Assembly: GCA_021805865.1 (NCBI GenBank)
Contig: JAJZDX010000004.1
Span: forward strand, 85,548 to 149,547
DNA: 64,000 bases
Reading direction: 5' to 3'
DNA from: Pseudomonadota bacterium
GTDB taxonomy: Bacteria; Pseudomonadota; Gammaproteobacteria; Steroidobacterales; Steroidobacteraceae
The position numbers were made by a program, and so were the translations under genes. Below the pieces are notes generated by a model, which saw only the letters and a list, made by a program, of their open reading frames with translations, did no database searches and was not told the DNA's origin. This document shows, piece by piece, positions 40,420-50,678 of this stretch. Position 1 is the first letter of the stretch. Every line of letters starts with the position of its first letter.

Positions 40420-41115
40420 TCAGGGCTGCGGATCCCGCGCCAACACCTCGCGGATGAACGGCACGGTCAGGCGCCTCTGGGCCGCCAACGCCGCCTCATC
40501 GAGCGCATCGAGCAAGCCGTAGAGCCGGCGCATGTCCCGCGGAAAGCGCCGCTGCAGCCAGCGGGATGTCTCCTGCGGCAGCTCGAGCCCGCGCAGCCTC
40601 GCGCGCAGCTGCAGCGCCTCCTGCTGCTCGCTCTCATCGAGCGCGCGCAGCGCCAGGATCGCCCCGGCCGCGCACCGCGAGCCCAGATCCGCCAGCGCCC
40701 ACTGCAGCAGCGCGGGCGGCGAGCGCGCCGCCATCACCAGCGCCCCGCCGCCCTCACCGGATTCTCGAAGGACGCTGAACAGCGCCCGCTCCCAGTCCGG
40801 CCGGCCGACGACCGCCTCCAGGTCATCGATGCAGAGACAAGAGAGCTGCGGCAGACCCTCGAGCACCTCCACACCGAGGGCGGCGAGATCGCCGAGCGGC
40901 ACGAAACCGGCGCGCATCGAGCGCCCGGCCGCCGCGCAGATGGCCTGCAGCAGATGGGTCTTGCCGGCGCTCGCCGGTCCGCAGAGCCAGGTGAGACCTG
41001 CCTCGCCCGCGGCGATCCGGTGGGCGTGCGCCAGCGCCTCGGCATTGCCCGCGGGCAGAAAGCTCTCGAACAGGGCCCGGTCCGCGAGGCGCACCCCGAG
41101 CGGCAGCTGATGCAT
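40420..41115 (-). CDS. hda: DnaA regulatory inactivator Hda
   Basis: A 231-aa AAA+ protein homologous to DnaA domain III. It starts MHQLPLGVRL, where Gln3-Leu-Pro-Leu resembles the clamp-binding motif used by Hda. Walker A is GPASAGKTHLLQA, Walker B LCIDDLE, and sensor motifs follow. With the beta clamp it promotes ATP hydrolysis by DnaA after initiation. GAGGAGG precedes the ATG. It lies next to the pgsA-like and DUF2066 genes, as in related bacteria. Confidence 0.88.
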   Translation of the reverse strand: MHQLPLGVRLADRALFESFLPAGNAEALAHAHRIAAGEAGLTWLCGPASAGKTHLLQAICAAAGRSMRAGFVPLGDLAALGVEVLEGLPQLSCLCIDDLEAVVGRPDWERALFSVLRESGEGGGALVMAARSPPALLQWALADLGSRCAAGAILALRALDESEQQEALQLRARLRGLELPQETSRWLQRRFPRDMRRLYGLLDALDEAALAAQRRLTVPFIREVLARDPQP

Positions 41116-41123
41116 GCGCCTCC

Positions 41124-41675
41124 TCAGGCCGCCCGCGCCGGCGCCGACCACGCACGGCGGGTGAAGGTCGAGAGGTACTTCAGCCCGGACAGGGCGGTGG
41201 TCACCACCACGATGCAGGCCAGCGCCCGCAGCACCCCGGGCGGCGGGAACAAAAAGGCGGCCCCGAACATCACCAGCGCCAGATACAGCAGCTGGGCCGC
41301 CGTGTTGATCTTGCTGATCAAGGTCGGGCGTCCGTTGAGCGGCCCGAACCAGAGTCGATAAATGAGCGCCCCGAGCCCGATCATGACATCGCGCGCCACC
41401 GCGGCGGCGGTCACCCACCAGGGCACGAGCTGCAGCCAGGCCGACTCCACGAACACGCTCACCAGCAGCAGCTTGTCCGCCGCCGGGTCGAGCACCTTGC
41501 CGAGGTCGGACACCCAGTGATAGCGCTTGGCGAGGAAGCCGTCGAGGCCATCGGAGAGGGCGGCGATCACGAACAAGGTGAGCGCCAGCTCGTAGCGACC
41601 GGTGTGCAGCAGCCTCACCACCGGCCAGATCAGCACCAGGCGGACCAGACAGATGAGGTTGGGGATGTGGCGCAC
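41124..41675 (-). CDS. CDP-alcohol phosphatidyltransferase (PgsA-like)
   Basis: A 183-aa membrane protein with four or five membrane segments. It has the complete CDP-alcohol transferase motif, SDGLDGFLAKRYHWVSDLGK then VLDPAADK. It resembles PgsA, which makes phosphatidylglycerol phosphate, but shorter paralogues with other products, including cardiolipin-type enzymes, exist, so the substrate is not certain. It lies between DUF2066 and hda, 9 nt before the hda start. Confidence 0.85.
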   Translation of the reverse strand: MRHIPNLICLVRLVLIWPVVRLLHTGRYELALTLFVIAALSDGLDGFLAKRYHWVSDLGKVLDPAADKLLLVSVFVESAWLQLVPWWVTAAAVARDVMIGLGALIYRLWFGPLNGRPTLISKINTAAQLLYLALVMFGAAFLFPPPGVLRALACIVVVTTALSGLKYLSTFTRRAWSAPARAA

Positions 41676-41678
41676 GGC

Positions 41679-42842
41679 TCAGCGCATTGCCGATGAGGGT
41701 GTCCGGCTCATGGGAGGTGCTGTCACAGGAAAGCTCGCAGGCGGCGCTGAAAGCGCCCCCGGCCGGTAGCGGTAGATGAGAGAGCCGCTCGCAGAGCGCA
41801 CGCGCGCGAAATGCGGCGAGCCCGCCAGCATGCGGGCAATGGTGGCGCTGCCGCCGCGTGCCTGCAGTTCGAACACGGCCGTGCGGCCCTGGACCTCGCT
41901 GACGTTGGCCCGGCTCACGCCCGGAATGGCCGCTAGCATCACCTCGATGTGGGCGTAATCGGCCAGGGTCGACACGTCCTCGATCCACACCCGAGCCTCG
42001 CCGGAGCGATCGGCGGCCGAAGTGGGCGGGGGCGCGAGCAGAGCCACCGTGTCCTCTATCCCGGCGGTCACCGATCCTGTGAAGCTGCGGTCCATGAAAG
42101 GCGTGACCAGAGTCCACCGCCACTGCGGCGCAGCGGCCGCCGATCCGGCATTGCCGCCCGCGGGCGCAGTGGAGGGTACCGCGGCGACCGGTGCCGCCAG
42201 GGTCTGGGGCGGCTCCGGCGCCCCGGAAACGCCGGCCGCGCCCGGGCCGGAGAAGGATCCGGCCGGGGCAGCCGGCGGCTGGCCGACCAGCAACTGCTCG
42301 GCCCCGAAGCGATGCACGAGCTGCAGCAGGGCCTCCCGCGGCAGCAGCCGGCCGCTCGCATCCATGACCGGCAGCGGCATGATGCTGATCGGCAGGCCGA
42401 GGGCCTCGGCAGCCTGCCCGATGGCGGCGTGATCGGCCTGGTAATCGGCCTGATCCGGCATGGGGTTGAGCACGACGAGCGTGAAGGGCCGATCGGCACT
42501 CCAGACGCTGTGACCCAGGCTGGTGATGACTCGATCGACTGCGGCGCCGTCAAACGCCACCTGCAGCTCACCCTGCGGTCCGCGCTGGTAATTCACCACG
42601 TACTGCGACGCTTGGGCCACCAGGGTGGCGAACGCCGGGTCCGTCGCCGACTGCGACCGGCCGGTGGCGCGCACCAAAGCGGCGCGCATGGCCTGGTGCA
42701 GCGCCGGCGCCGATCGACCGGCGACGTCGACCAGGAACACCGGAACGCGGCGGGTCGCCCAGCTCGTGAGCGGCACCATCACGCACACGAGCCCCAGCAG
42801 TGCCCGCCGGATGTGAAAGAGGGTGGTCTTGCAGGCTGCCAT
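41679..42842 (-). CDS. DUF2066 protein, probably exported
   Basis: A 387-aa protein from the ATG at 42842. The first about 30 residues form a signal peptide ending near SWATRRV. The N-terminal half carries the DUF2066 pattern (ALHQAMRAALVRATGRS, YVVNYQR). The middle is a Pro/Ala/Gly-rich linker, and the C-terminal third repeats a small alpha/beta motif ending in RYRPG. The family is conserved next to purM in gammaproteobacteria with no assigned function. Confidence 0.8.
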   Translation of the reverse strand: MAACKTTLFHIRRALLGLVCVMVPLTSWATRRVPVFLVDVAGRSAPALHQAMRAALVRATGRSQSATDPAFATLVAQASQYVVNYQRGPQGELQVAFDGAAVDRVITSLGHSVWSADRPFTLVVLNPMPDQADYQADHAAIGQAAEALGLPISIMPLPVMDASGRLLPREALLQLVHRFGAEQLLVGQPPAAPAGSFSGPGAAGVSGAPEPPQTLAAPVAAVPSTAPAGGNAGSAAAAPQWRWTLVTPFMDRSFTGSVTAGIEDTVALLAPPPTSAADRSGEARVWIEDVSTLADYAHIEVMLAAIPGVSRANVSEVQGRTAVFELQARGGSATIARMLAGSPHFARVRSASGSLIYRYRPGALSAPPASFPVTAPPMSRTPSSAMR

Positions 42843-42884
42843 CCGAATGATTGTCTGCAGCGCGCCACGGCGCGGAACGGAATG

Positions 42885-42896
42885 TACAATATCATA
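42885..42896. promoter_or_regulatory. Back-to-back divergent -10 elements between DUF2066 and purM
   Basis: TACAAT on the plus strand (42885-42890) abuts TATGAT on the minus strand (plus 42891-42896). The minus element would give the DUF2066 gene a leader of about 35 nt. The plus element would give purM about 160 nt. No -35 is clear for either. Confidence 0.45.
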
Positions 42897-43057
42897 CGCG
42901 CGCGCGCCGCACGGCGGCCGCCCCGGGCGGACTGGCCCGGGGTCGCTGCGGCGCTTCGTGCGGCCAGTCCATCGGTTGTTCCGATCAGCCGGCCAGGCGT
43001 GACGCCTGTGCCGGCCGGGCTTGCTTTCGGACATCAGGCTCCCAACTAGGCAACTTC

Positions 43058-44091
<1,034 letters not shown>

Positions 44092-44095
<4 letters not shown>

Positions 44096-44757
44096 GCCGT
44101 CCACCCCTGCGCCTCGGGATCCTGATCTCGGGCCGGGGCTCGAACATGGAGGCGATCGCGCGCCAGTGCCGCGAGGGCCGTCTCAACGCGCGCGTGGTCG
44201 CGGTCCTCTGCGACCGGCCCGGTGCCGCGGGCCTGCACAGCGCACGGGCGCTGGGCATCGATACCCACCTCATCCCCTGGCAGGGACCGACGCAGCGGCC
44301 GGCTTTCGAGCACGCGGTCGATTCTGTCCTCGCCGCAGCAACGGCCGACGTCATCGTGCTCGCGGGCTTCATGCGCATTCTTTCCCCGCAATTCGTCGCC
44401 GCCCGCGCCGGACGCATCCTCAACATTCACCCCTCGCTGCTGCCGAAATACACCGGACTCCACACCCACCGCAGGGTGCTCGAGGCCGGCGAGCGCAAGC
44501 ATGGCGCGAGCGTGCACTTCGTCACCCGGGAGCTCGACGGCGGCCCGCTGGTGCTGCAGTCGAGGATCGAGGTGAATCCCGGGGAGACCGAGGAGAGCCT
44601 GTCAGCGCGGGTTCAGGCGACCGAGCACATCATCTATCCTCGCGTCATCGGGTGGCTGGCGGACGGGCGGCTCGTCTGGCGGCAGGAGCGCCCATGGCTC
44701 GATGGCCGCCCGCTCGATGAGCCGCTGGTGGAGGATTTCAGTGCGGATCGGAATTGA
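44092..44757 (+). CDS. purN: Phosphoribosylglycinamide formyltransferase
   Basis: A 221-aa enzyme that transfers formyl from 10-formyl-THF to GAR. The phosphate loop is [13 protein letters not shown]; the catalytic block is [16 protein letters not shown] with the later [11 protein letters not shown] carrying the catalytic Asp. GTG start overlapping the purM stop. It extends by about 17 nt into the DUF3108 gene. It also uses one-carbon units, but there is no physical link to the fds block. Confidence 0.96.
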
Positions 44758-45478
44758 CGCCTCGCGGCGCGGGGCCCTCGCTCTTGCGGTATTGCTCGCC
44801 GCCTCGGCCACGATGTACGGTGCAGCCGCCGCCCCCGCACCCGTCTCGCCTGCGACCTTCGTGGCGACCTACTCCATTGCCTGGCATGGCATCACCGCCG
44901 GCACCTCGACGCTGACGCTGACCGAGAGCTCACCGGGGAACTACCGGTACACCTCGATCGATCACGCGACAGGACTGTTTCGGCTGTTCTTCCATCAGGC
45001 CATCCGCCAGGAAAGCCGCTTCACGGTCTCGGACGGGGTGGTCCGGCCCTTACGCTTCGAGGCCGAGGGCCACGGGCCGGCCGAGCGCGTGACCTTCGAC
45101 TGGACGCGCGGACGCCTCACCGGCACCGCCAAGGGCAAGCCCCTCGCCCTGAAGCTCGAGCCCGGCACACAGGATCCCGGCTCGGTGCAGATCGCGCTGA
45201 TGATGGCGTTCCTCGCCGGCAAACCACCGTCGAGCTTCTGGATGCTCAACACGGACGTGATCAATCGGTTTCAGTTCATGCACCGCGGCGAGGCGACGCT
45301 CCACACCCCTCTCGGCCGGCTGCACACCCTCCTCTACACCAGCCACCACGCCAAGGCGCGCCGCACCACCTACATGTGGCTCGCCCCCTCGCTCGATTAT
45401 CTGCCGGCGCGCCTCGAGCAGCGCCGCAGCGGGGACGTGCTGTTCTCGCTCAACATCCTGTCGTTCAAGAAGAAGTAG
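44741..45478 (+). CDS. DUF3108 protein, exported
   Basis: A 245-aa protein. GTG at 44741 is preferred because GGAGG stands 6 nt upstream; it gives a signal peptide (LALAVLLAASATMYGAAAA). The mature part has the DUF3108 pattern: YSIAWHGITAGTSTLTL, then the FLAGKPPSSFWM region and a C-terminal LPARLEQRR. The family is periplasmic or outer-membrane associated, of unknown function, and regularly follows purN. Confidence 0.82.
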   Translation: MRIGIDASRRGALALAVLLAASATMYGAAAAPAPVSPATFVATYSIAWHGITAGTSTLTLTESSPGNYRYTSIDHATGLFRLFFHQAIRQESRFTVSDGVVRPLRFEAEGHGPAERVTFDWTRGRLTGTAKGKPLALKLEPGTQDPGSVQIALMMAFLAGKPPSSFWMLNTDVINRFQFMHRGEATLHTPLGRLHTLLYTSHHAKARRTTYMWLAPSLDYLPARLEQRRSGDVLFSLNILSFKKK

Positions 45479-45483
45479 CCGCC

Positions 45484-45519
45484 GCCCGATCCCGGACTCG
45501 GGCAGCGCCGCAGCGGCGC
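45484..45519. terminator. Hairpins between convergent DUF3108 and dcd genes
   Basis: Two adjacent inverted repeats, 45484-45503 (6-bp stem) and 45505-45519 (perfect 6-bp stem, 3-nt loop), lie in the 46-nt gap between converging genes. No T-runs. A bidirectional transcript end is inferred. Confidence 0.35.
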
Positions 45520-45524
45520 GCCGC

Positions 45525-46688
45525 TCAGGTCTTCGGCAGCGTCACGCCCCGCTGCCCCTGGTACTTGCCGCCGCGATCCCGGTAGGAGGTCGCGCACACC
45601 TCATCCGACTCGAAGAACAGCATCTGGGCCACGCCCTCGTTGGCATAGATCTTCGCCGGCAGGGGCGTGGTGTTGGAAAACTCCAGCGTGACGTGCCCTT
45701 CCCACTCCGGCTCCAGGGGCGTCACGTTCACGATGATGCCGCAATTGTGGACGAAGACGCCCGCGTGAAGGGCGAAGTTGCCGGCTTCGGGCACCGTGAG
45801 GCAATAGACATCGTGCTCGCCGGGCAACTCCCGGATCGCCGCGACCTTGTGATTGCGATACGCCGGAGCGCCGTGAATCGGGTTGCTGCGGCGCTCGAGA
45901 TCCGGGAGGCGGCGTTGGGCGCCCGGCACGCGCTCATCCGTCCCGTGCCTGAGATCGCACTCCCCGGCGAGACGATCCGTGGCGTACAGGTAGCCATCGC
46001 ACGGCTGATAGACGGTCTCATAGCCCCTGGTGAGATCGCGGTACAGCGGCATGAGCGCCTCGCCCGGGCGCAGGGTGTGCGCTTGCGCCATTCGGCCATC
46101 GCGCCGCATGAACTGATGATCCGCCGTGGAGCGGATGCGCTCCCCGCCGTCGAGCTCGATCTCGAGCAGCGAGTCGCGCCCGATGAATCGGGGCGCATCG
46201 AGCCGGGACACGAGCAGCCGGCCGTCCGGCCCGATGCTGTAGCCCCGGAAACGCTCACCGGCATCGTGGCGGCGCGCCATGTCCTCGAGTGTCGGCGCGG
46301 AGCCATCCACCAGTGCCACGCGAGTATCCCCGCGGAAACACCTGGCGTACGTGGACTTGCCGAGCGTGACCACGAGCACACTGCGAGGGACACGGAAATA
46401 CTCCACCGTGCGCGCCAGCGCGAAGGAGTTCGGCGGAATCACGCACACACCGGACTTGATGTCCACGAAGCTCTTCTCGTCGAAGCCCTTCGGATCGACG
46501 ATGGTGGAATTGATGTTCGTGAAGATCTTGAACTCATCGGCACAGCGCACGTCGTAGCCGTAGCTCGAGGTTCCGTAGGAGACGATCTTCTGGCCGTCGA
46601 CGTAGCGCACCTGCTCGGCCTCGAACGGCTCGATCATGCCGTGCTCGCGCGCCATGCGGCGGATCCAGTGGTCGGATTTGATGCTCAT
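45525..46688 (-). CDS. dcd: dCTP deaminase precursor containing an intein
   Basis: A 387-aa precursor. Residues 1-116 and 316-387 join to give a 188-aa dCTP deaminase that closely matches the Pseudomonas-type enzyme from memory: [13 protein letters not shown] at the start, [23 protein letters not shown], then GKSTYAR joined to [17 protein letters not shown], ending [10 protein letters not shown]. It deaminates dCTP to dUTP for thymidylate synthesis. The insertion point is directly after the STYAR segment of the active site and before a conserved Cys that serves as the +1 nucleophile. The gene follows apbC on the same strand. Confidence 0.95.
   Translation of the reverse strand: MSIKSDHWIRRMAREHGMIEPFEAEQVRYVDGQKIVSYGTSSYGYDVRCADEFKIFTNINSTIVDPKGFDEKSFVDIKSGVCVIPPNSFALARTVEYFRVPRSVLVVTLGKSTYARCFRGDTRVALVDGSAPTLEDMARRHDAGERFRGYSIGPDGRLLVSRLDAPRFIGRDSLLEIELDGGERIRSTADHQFMRRDGRMAQAHTLRPGEALMPLYRDLTRGYETVYQPCDGYLYATDRLAGECDLRHGTDERVPGAQRRLPDLERRSNPIHGAPAYRNHKVAAIRELPGEHDVYCLTVPEAGNFALHAGVFVHNCGIIVNVTPLEPEWEGHVTLEFSNTTPLPAKIYANEGVAQMLFFESDEVCATSYRDRGGKYQGQRGVTLPKT
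45744..46340 (-). other. Intein within dCTP deaminase (199 aa, degenerate HNH region)
   Basis: The inserted segment begins [13 protein letters not shown] (block A, Cys1) and ends GVFVHN followed by Cys (block G, penultimate His, terminal Asn, +1 Cys). Block B is [10 protein letters not shown], with the T..H pair at intein residues 72 and 75. Block F reads [15 protein letters not shown]. All residues needed for standard splicing are present. The about 90 residues between B and F ([36 protein letters not shown]) resemble an HNH homing endonuclease whose His/Asn catalytic cluster has been lost. Confidence 0.92.
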
Positions 46689-46827
46689 CGGGCAATCATC
46701 CTCTCGGAAGACAAGACATCCGCGAACACCGCCATCCACGTTGGAATTGCGCGCAAATGACGCAGCACGGAATTACGCAGTGTTACCCGTCAGAGGAGCC
46801 GCGGCGAGGACCGCGGCCACGGGCCCC

Positions 46828-47928
46828 TCACTTCTTCTCAACGACGATCTTGGGAAACGCGCTGCTGTGGTCCAGGGGCCGCACCGCAAGCGCCCCGGCC
46901 GTGTGGCGAGCCATCTCGACATACGCCTTGGCGCGGGGCGAGCCGGGAGCCGCGATCACCGTGGGCTGCCCGCCGTCGGCCTCCTCCCGGATGCGCACAT
47001 CGAGCGGCAGCTCCCCGAGCAGCCTCATGCCGTACTGGGCGGCCATGCGCGCGCCGCCGCCTTCGCCGAAGATGTGCTCGATGTGTCCGCATTGCGAGCA
47101 CACGTGCACACTCATGTTCTCCACGATGCCGAGAACGGGTACCGAGACCTTCTCGAACATCTTCAGGCCCTTGCTGGCATCCGACAGCGCGATGTCCTGG
47201 GGGGTTGTGACGATCACGGCGCCGGCCACGGGCACGCGCTGGGCGAGCGTCAGCTGAATATCCCCGGTGCCCGGCGGCATGTCGATGACGAGATAGTCGA
47301 GCTCGCCCCAGCGGGTCTGGGACAGCAGCTGACTCAGCGCCTGGGTGACCATGGGGCCCCGCCACACCATCGGCTGATCGGAATCGACCAGGAAGCCGAT
47401 GGACATCGCCTCCACCCCGTGCTTCTTGAGCGGCTCGATGTGCTTGCCGTCGGGGGAGACGGGCTTCTCGCCCGAGAGGCCGAGCATCAGCGGCTGGCTC
47501 GGCCCGTAGATGTCCGCATCGAGCACCCCGACGCGAGCCCCCTGTTGGGCCCAGGCGAGAGCGAGATTCACCGCCACGGTGGACTTGCCCACCCCGCCCT
47601 TGCCCGAGGCCACCGCCACGATGTTCTTGATCTGCCCGATCGGCTGCAGCGGCTTCTGTACGGCGTGAGCGCGGATCTGCGACTGCACCTGCACCTCGAG
47701 GGGGCCGGTGGTGAGCCCCGCCGCGGCCACGTGCGCCGTCAGCGCCGCGGCGAGCTCCTCCTCATAGCCTCCCACAGGGTACCCCACCCCGATACGCGCC
47801 CTGTACCCGCCCTGCGAGGCGGACAGCTCCTTGAGCGCGCCGGCCTCGCGCAGCGTCTGATGAAGATATGGATCGACGTACGATTCGATCGTCGAGCGCA
47901 GGGCATCCAGGGTGGGATCGTCGGCCAT
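46828..47928 (-). CDS. apbC: Iron-sulfur cluster carrier protein ApbC/Mrp
   Basis: A 366-aa P-loop ATPase. An N-terminal MIP18-like domain (about residues 1-90) precedes the deviant Walker A SGKGGVGKST, the MRP motif DADIYGPSQPLML, and the cluster-binding CSQCGH (CxxC). It transfers Fe-S clusters to apoproteins. The ATG at 47928 is preferred over upstream starts because the MIP18 domain begins there. TAGAAT about 45 nt upstream on the minus strand is a possible -10. Confidence 0.94.
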   Translation of the reverse strand: MADDPTLDALRSTIESYVDPYLHQTLREAGALKELSASQGGYRARIGVGYPVGGYEEELAAALTAHVAAAGLTTGPLEVQVQSQIRAHAVQKPLQPIGQIKNIVAVASGKGGVGKSTVAVNLALAWAQQGARVGVLDADIYGPSQPLMLGLSGEKPVSPDGKHIEPLKKHGVEAMSIGFLVDSDQPMVWRGPMVTQALSQLLSQTRWGELDYLVIDMPPGTGDIQLTLAQRVPVAGAVIVTTPQDIALSDASKGLKMFEKVSVPVLGIVENMSVHVCSQCGHIEHIFGEGGGARMAAQYGMRLLGELPLDVRIREEADGGQPTVIAAPGSPRAKAYVEMARHTAGALAVRPLDHSSAFPKIVVEKK

Positions 47929-48182
47929 GGGAGAATCGCGGCACAGCGGGAAGATAGGGGAGGGTATTCTAGAGGCTCGGGAGACAGCGTGCATGGGATG
48001 TGCGCCATGCAAGAGCGGCGAGCCGCCGGCCTGTGGCATACTGCCATCGAGCGTCTCCCGCGCAGTCCCTAGAATTCGCGGCCCCGGTGAGCTGGTAGCG
48101 ATCCGCGTCATTCGAGCGGCACCGGGACGCAACGAAGCGGGGCGGACAGGGGGAGCAGTGGAGTGCCTCGGCAGACAGGCTG

Positions 48183-50558
48183 ATGAGCTTTTTAACCAAT
48201 GTGCGCGCCGACCGGCTGATCACCGGTATCCGGTCCTCGGCGGACCCGGCGAGCGCCGACACCCAAAAATCCGTCGCGCGCCTCAAGGAGCTGGGGCCGG
48301 GCGCGATCGGCCCGATCCTCGCGACGCTGCCCGAGGCCGACAAGAACGCCACGCTCGCCCTGGTTGAGGTCCTCGCGCATCTGGTGAGTCCCAAGACCCT
48401 CCCCCAGTTCATGCAGGGACTGGTCGAGGGCAGTCCTCGGGTGATCGCGGGCATCGCCTGGGCGCTCACCAGCAGCCGCAACTTCCCGCCCAACCTGCTG
48501 CTCGATGCGCTCTCGACCCCGGGGATCGCCAAGGCGAAGCTCCTGGAGGTCATCGCCGCGCACAAGTCGCGCTTCACGGTGCGCGAGCTCCTGAACGCCG
48601 CCTACACCCAGGAGCCGAACGAGAAAGCCGCGCTGTTTCGCATCATCGGCGAGCTCACCGGCCCCACCACGCTCGCGGAGCTCACCCAGCGCCTGCACGG
48701 CAAGGACCCGATAGCGCGCGTGCACATCATCAATGTCCTCGCGCGCTTCAGCACACCGGAGGTGCACACCGCGCTGCAGAGCCTGCTCGGCGACCCCAAC
48801 AAACTGATTCGCGGCGCGACGCTGTCGGCGCTGCAGCGCATGGACGGGGCGATCGACGTCGAGAGAGTCTGCGAGCTGCTGAAGGATCCCGAGATCGACG
48901 TGCAGAACAAGGCTGTCGATGTCGTCATCAAAGCCAATGATCCGGACACCATCCGCTACCTGATCGCGGTGCTCAAGGACGAGAACGAAAGCGCCCGGCG
49001 GGCCGCGGTCGAGGTGCTGAACGAGGTGGGGGACGCCAAATCGGTGAAGCATCTGCTCGCGGCGCTGAAGGACAGCGACTGGTGGGTGCGCTCGCGGGCG
49101 GCGGATGCGCTCGGCAAGATCGGCGGACCGCGAGTGATCGATGCGGTGCTGCAGCTCGTGCGGGACCCGGAGCAGGACATCCGCCGCGCCGCCATCGAGA
49201 TCCTCAACCAGACCAAGGACGAGCGCGCCATCGACTCGCTCATCCAGGCGACCCGCGACTCCGACTGGTGGGTGAGCGAGCGCGCGGTCGATGCGCTCGC
49301 CGAGATCGGCAGCAAGCGCGCCGTGCCCCGGCTGCTCGAGATGCTGAGGGAGGGCAAGACCAAGGCCATGCCCATCGTGGTGCGCGCCCTCGGCCGGCTC
49401 GGCGATGCGCAGCTCGCCGACACCTTGATCCCGCTGCTCGGCAGGCCCGAGCGGGAAGTGCGGATCGAGGCCATGCAGGCCCTCGCCGCTCTCGCCGATG
49501 CAGGCGGTGCCGAGCCGGTGCGCAACCAGCTCAAGGCCCAGGCCGCCGCGCCCGACCAGACCATCGCCCGCGCCGCCGAAGCGGCGCTCGCCGATCTCGA
49601 GCGGCGCCTCGCGGCCGCACCGGCGACCGCGGAGATCGTCCTGCCCCAGTCCCCCCTGCCCCCTCCGGCGGCCGCAGCGCCGGCCCGGGCGGAGCCGAAG
49701 GAAACCGCCCGGCTCGATATCCAGACGCTCAAGAGCGGCGACATCCTCGAGGGCCGCTACAAGTACCTCGAGCGCATCGGCAAGGGCGCCTTCGGCACCG
49801 TGCTGCTGATGGAGGACACGGTGGTCGATGAGCGGCTGATCCTGAAGTTCCTCAACCCCAACGTGGCGACGGACGAGGAGGTCATGAAGCGCTTCGTCCA
49901 CGAGCTGCGCTACTCCCGCAAGATCACACACCAAAACGTCATCCGCATCTACGATTTCCTCTATATCCAGGGAAACTATGCGATCTCGATGGAGTATTTC
50001 CCCTCGCACACCCTCGGCGGCGAGATCACCGGGGAGAAGCCGCTCGAGCTCAGGCGCGCGCTTCAGTTCGGCGGCGACATCTGCACCGGCATGGCGGTCG
50101 CGCATCGTGTGGGCATCGTGCACCGGGATCTGAAGCCCGCGAACGTGCTGATCAACCAGGAGGGACTGCTCAAGATCGTGGACTTCGGAGTGGCCGCCGC
50201 GCAGCGCGAGAGCGAGACCCAGCTGACCCGCACCGGCTACGTCATCGGCTCGCCCAAATATATGGCGCCCGAGCAGATCCTCGGCAAGCGGGTCGATGAG
50301 CGGGCCGATATCTACGCCCTGGGCGTGATCCTCTACGAGATGGTGACCGGCACTCCGCCCTATTCGCGAGGGGACCACATGTCGGTGATGTACCAGCACG
50401 TGCAGGGCAAGGCCCGTCCCCCGCAGGAGCTCAATTCCTCCCTCCCGCGCGGGCTCTCGGAGGTGGTCATGCGCGCCATGGCGGTCGACAAGGCCAAGCG
50501 GTTCCAGAGCATGGACGATATGCGCGTGGCGCTCGAGAAATACCAGCGCAACGCCTGA
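48183..50558 (+). CDS. HEAT-repeat Ser/Thr protein kinase
   Basis: A 791-aa protein. Residues about 20-480 are tandem HEAT-like helical repeats, with recurring units such as SDWWVRSRAADALGKIGG and SDWWVSERAVDALAEIGS. A Pro/Ala-rich linker (about 480-510) leads to a Hanks-type kinase domain (about 518-785). The glycine loop is IGKGAFGTV, the ATP-binding Lys is K555, the catalytic loop is HRDLKPANV (649 Asp), DFG is at 667-669, and the APE region is YMAPEQ. All catalytic residues are present. No membrane segment. It is directly upstream of two PilT-family genes on the same strand. Confidence 0.9.
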   Translation: MSFLTNVRADRLITGIRSSADPASADTQKSVARLKELGPGAIGPILATLPEADKNATLALVEVLAHLVSPKTLPQFMQGLVEGSPRVIAGIAWALTSSRNFPPNLLLDALSTPGIAKAKLLEVIAAHKSRFTVRELLNAAYTQEPNEKAALFRIIGELTGPTTLAELTQRLHGKDPIARVHIINVLARFSTPEVHTALQSLLGDPNKLIRGATLSALQRMDGAIDVERVCELLKDPEIDVQNKAVDVVIKANDPDTIRYLIAVLKDENESARRAAVEVLNEVGDAKSVKHLLAALKDSDWWVRSRAADALGKIGGPRVIDAVLQLVRDPEQDIRRAAIEILNQTKDERAIDSLIQATRDSDWWVSERAVDALAEIGSKRAVPRLLEMLREGKTKAMPIVVRALGRLGDAQLADTLIPLLGRPEREVRIEAMQALAALADAGGAEPVRNQLKAQAAAPDQTIARAAEAALADLERRLAAAPATAEIVLPQSPLPPPAAAAPARAEPKETARLDIQTLKSGDILEGRYKYLERIGKGAFGTVLLMEDTVVDERLILKFLNPNVATDEEVMKRFVHELRYSRKITHQNVIRIYDFLYIQGNYAISMEYFPSHTLGGEITGEKPLELRRALQFGGDICTGMAVAHRVGIVHRDLKPANVLINQEGLLKIVDFGVAAAQRESETQLTRTGYVIGSPKYMAPEQILGKRVDERADIYALGVILYEMVTGTPPYSRGDHMSVMYQHVQGKARPPQELNSSLPRGLSEVVMRAMAVDKAKRFQSMDDMRVALEKYQRNA

Positions 50559-50678
50559 GCGTACCGGCCGCCCCCGGGTCAGCCAACGTGTGCCAGCTCA
50601 AATTTCCACGCGCAAACGGTTGATTTCCCGAGGGCCCGCGCGCCAAAGTACGGCCTCGACCAGGCAGGAGGGCGCCTT

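Noticed and set aside
48192..50399. 735-codon minus-strand frame opposite the HEAT-repeat kinase
   Set aside because: The opposite strand carries complete kinase motifs; the minus product is a Leu/His/Arg-rich shadow.
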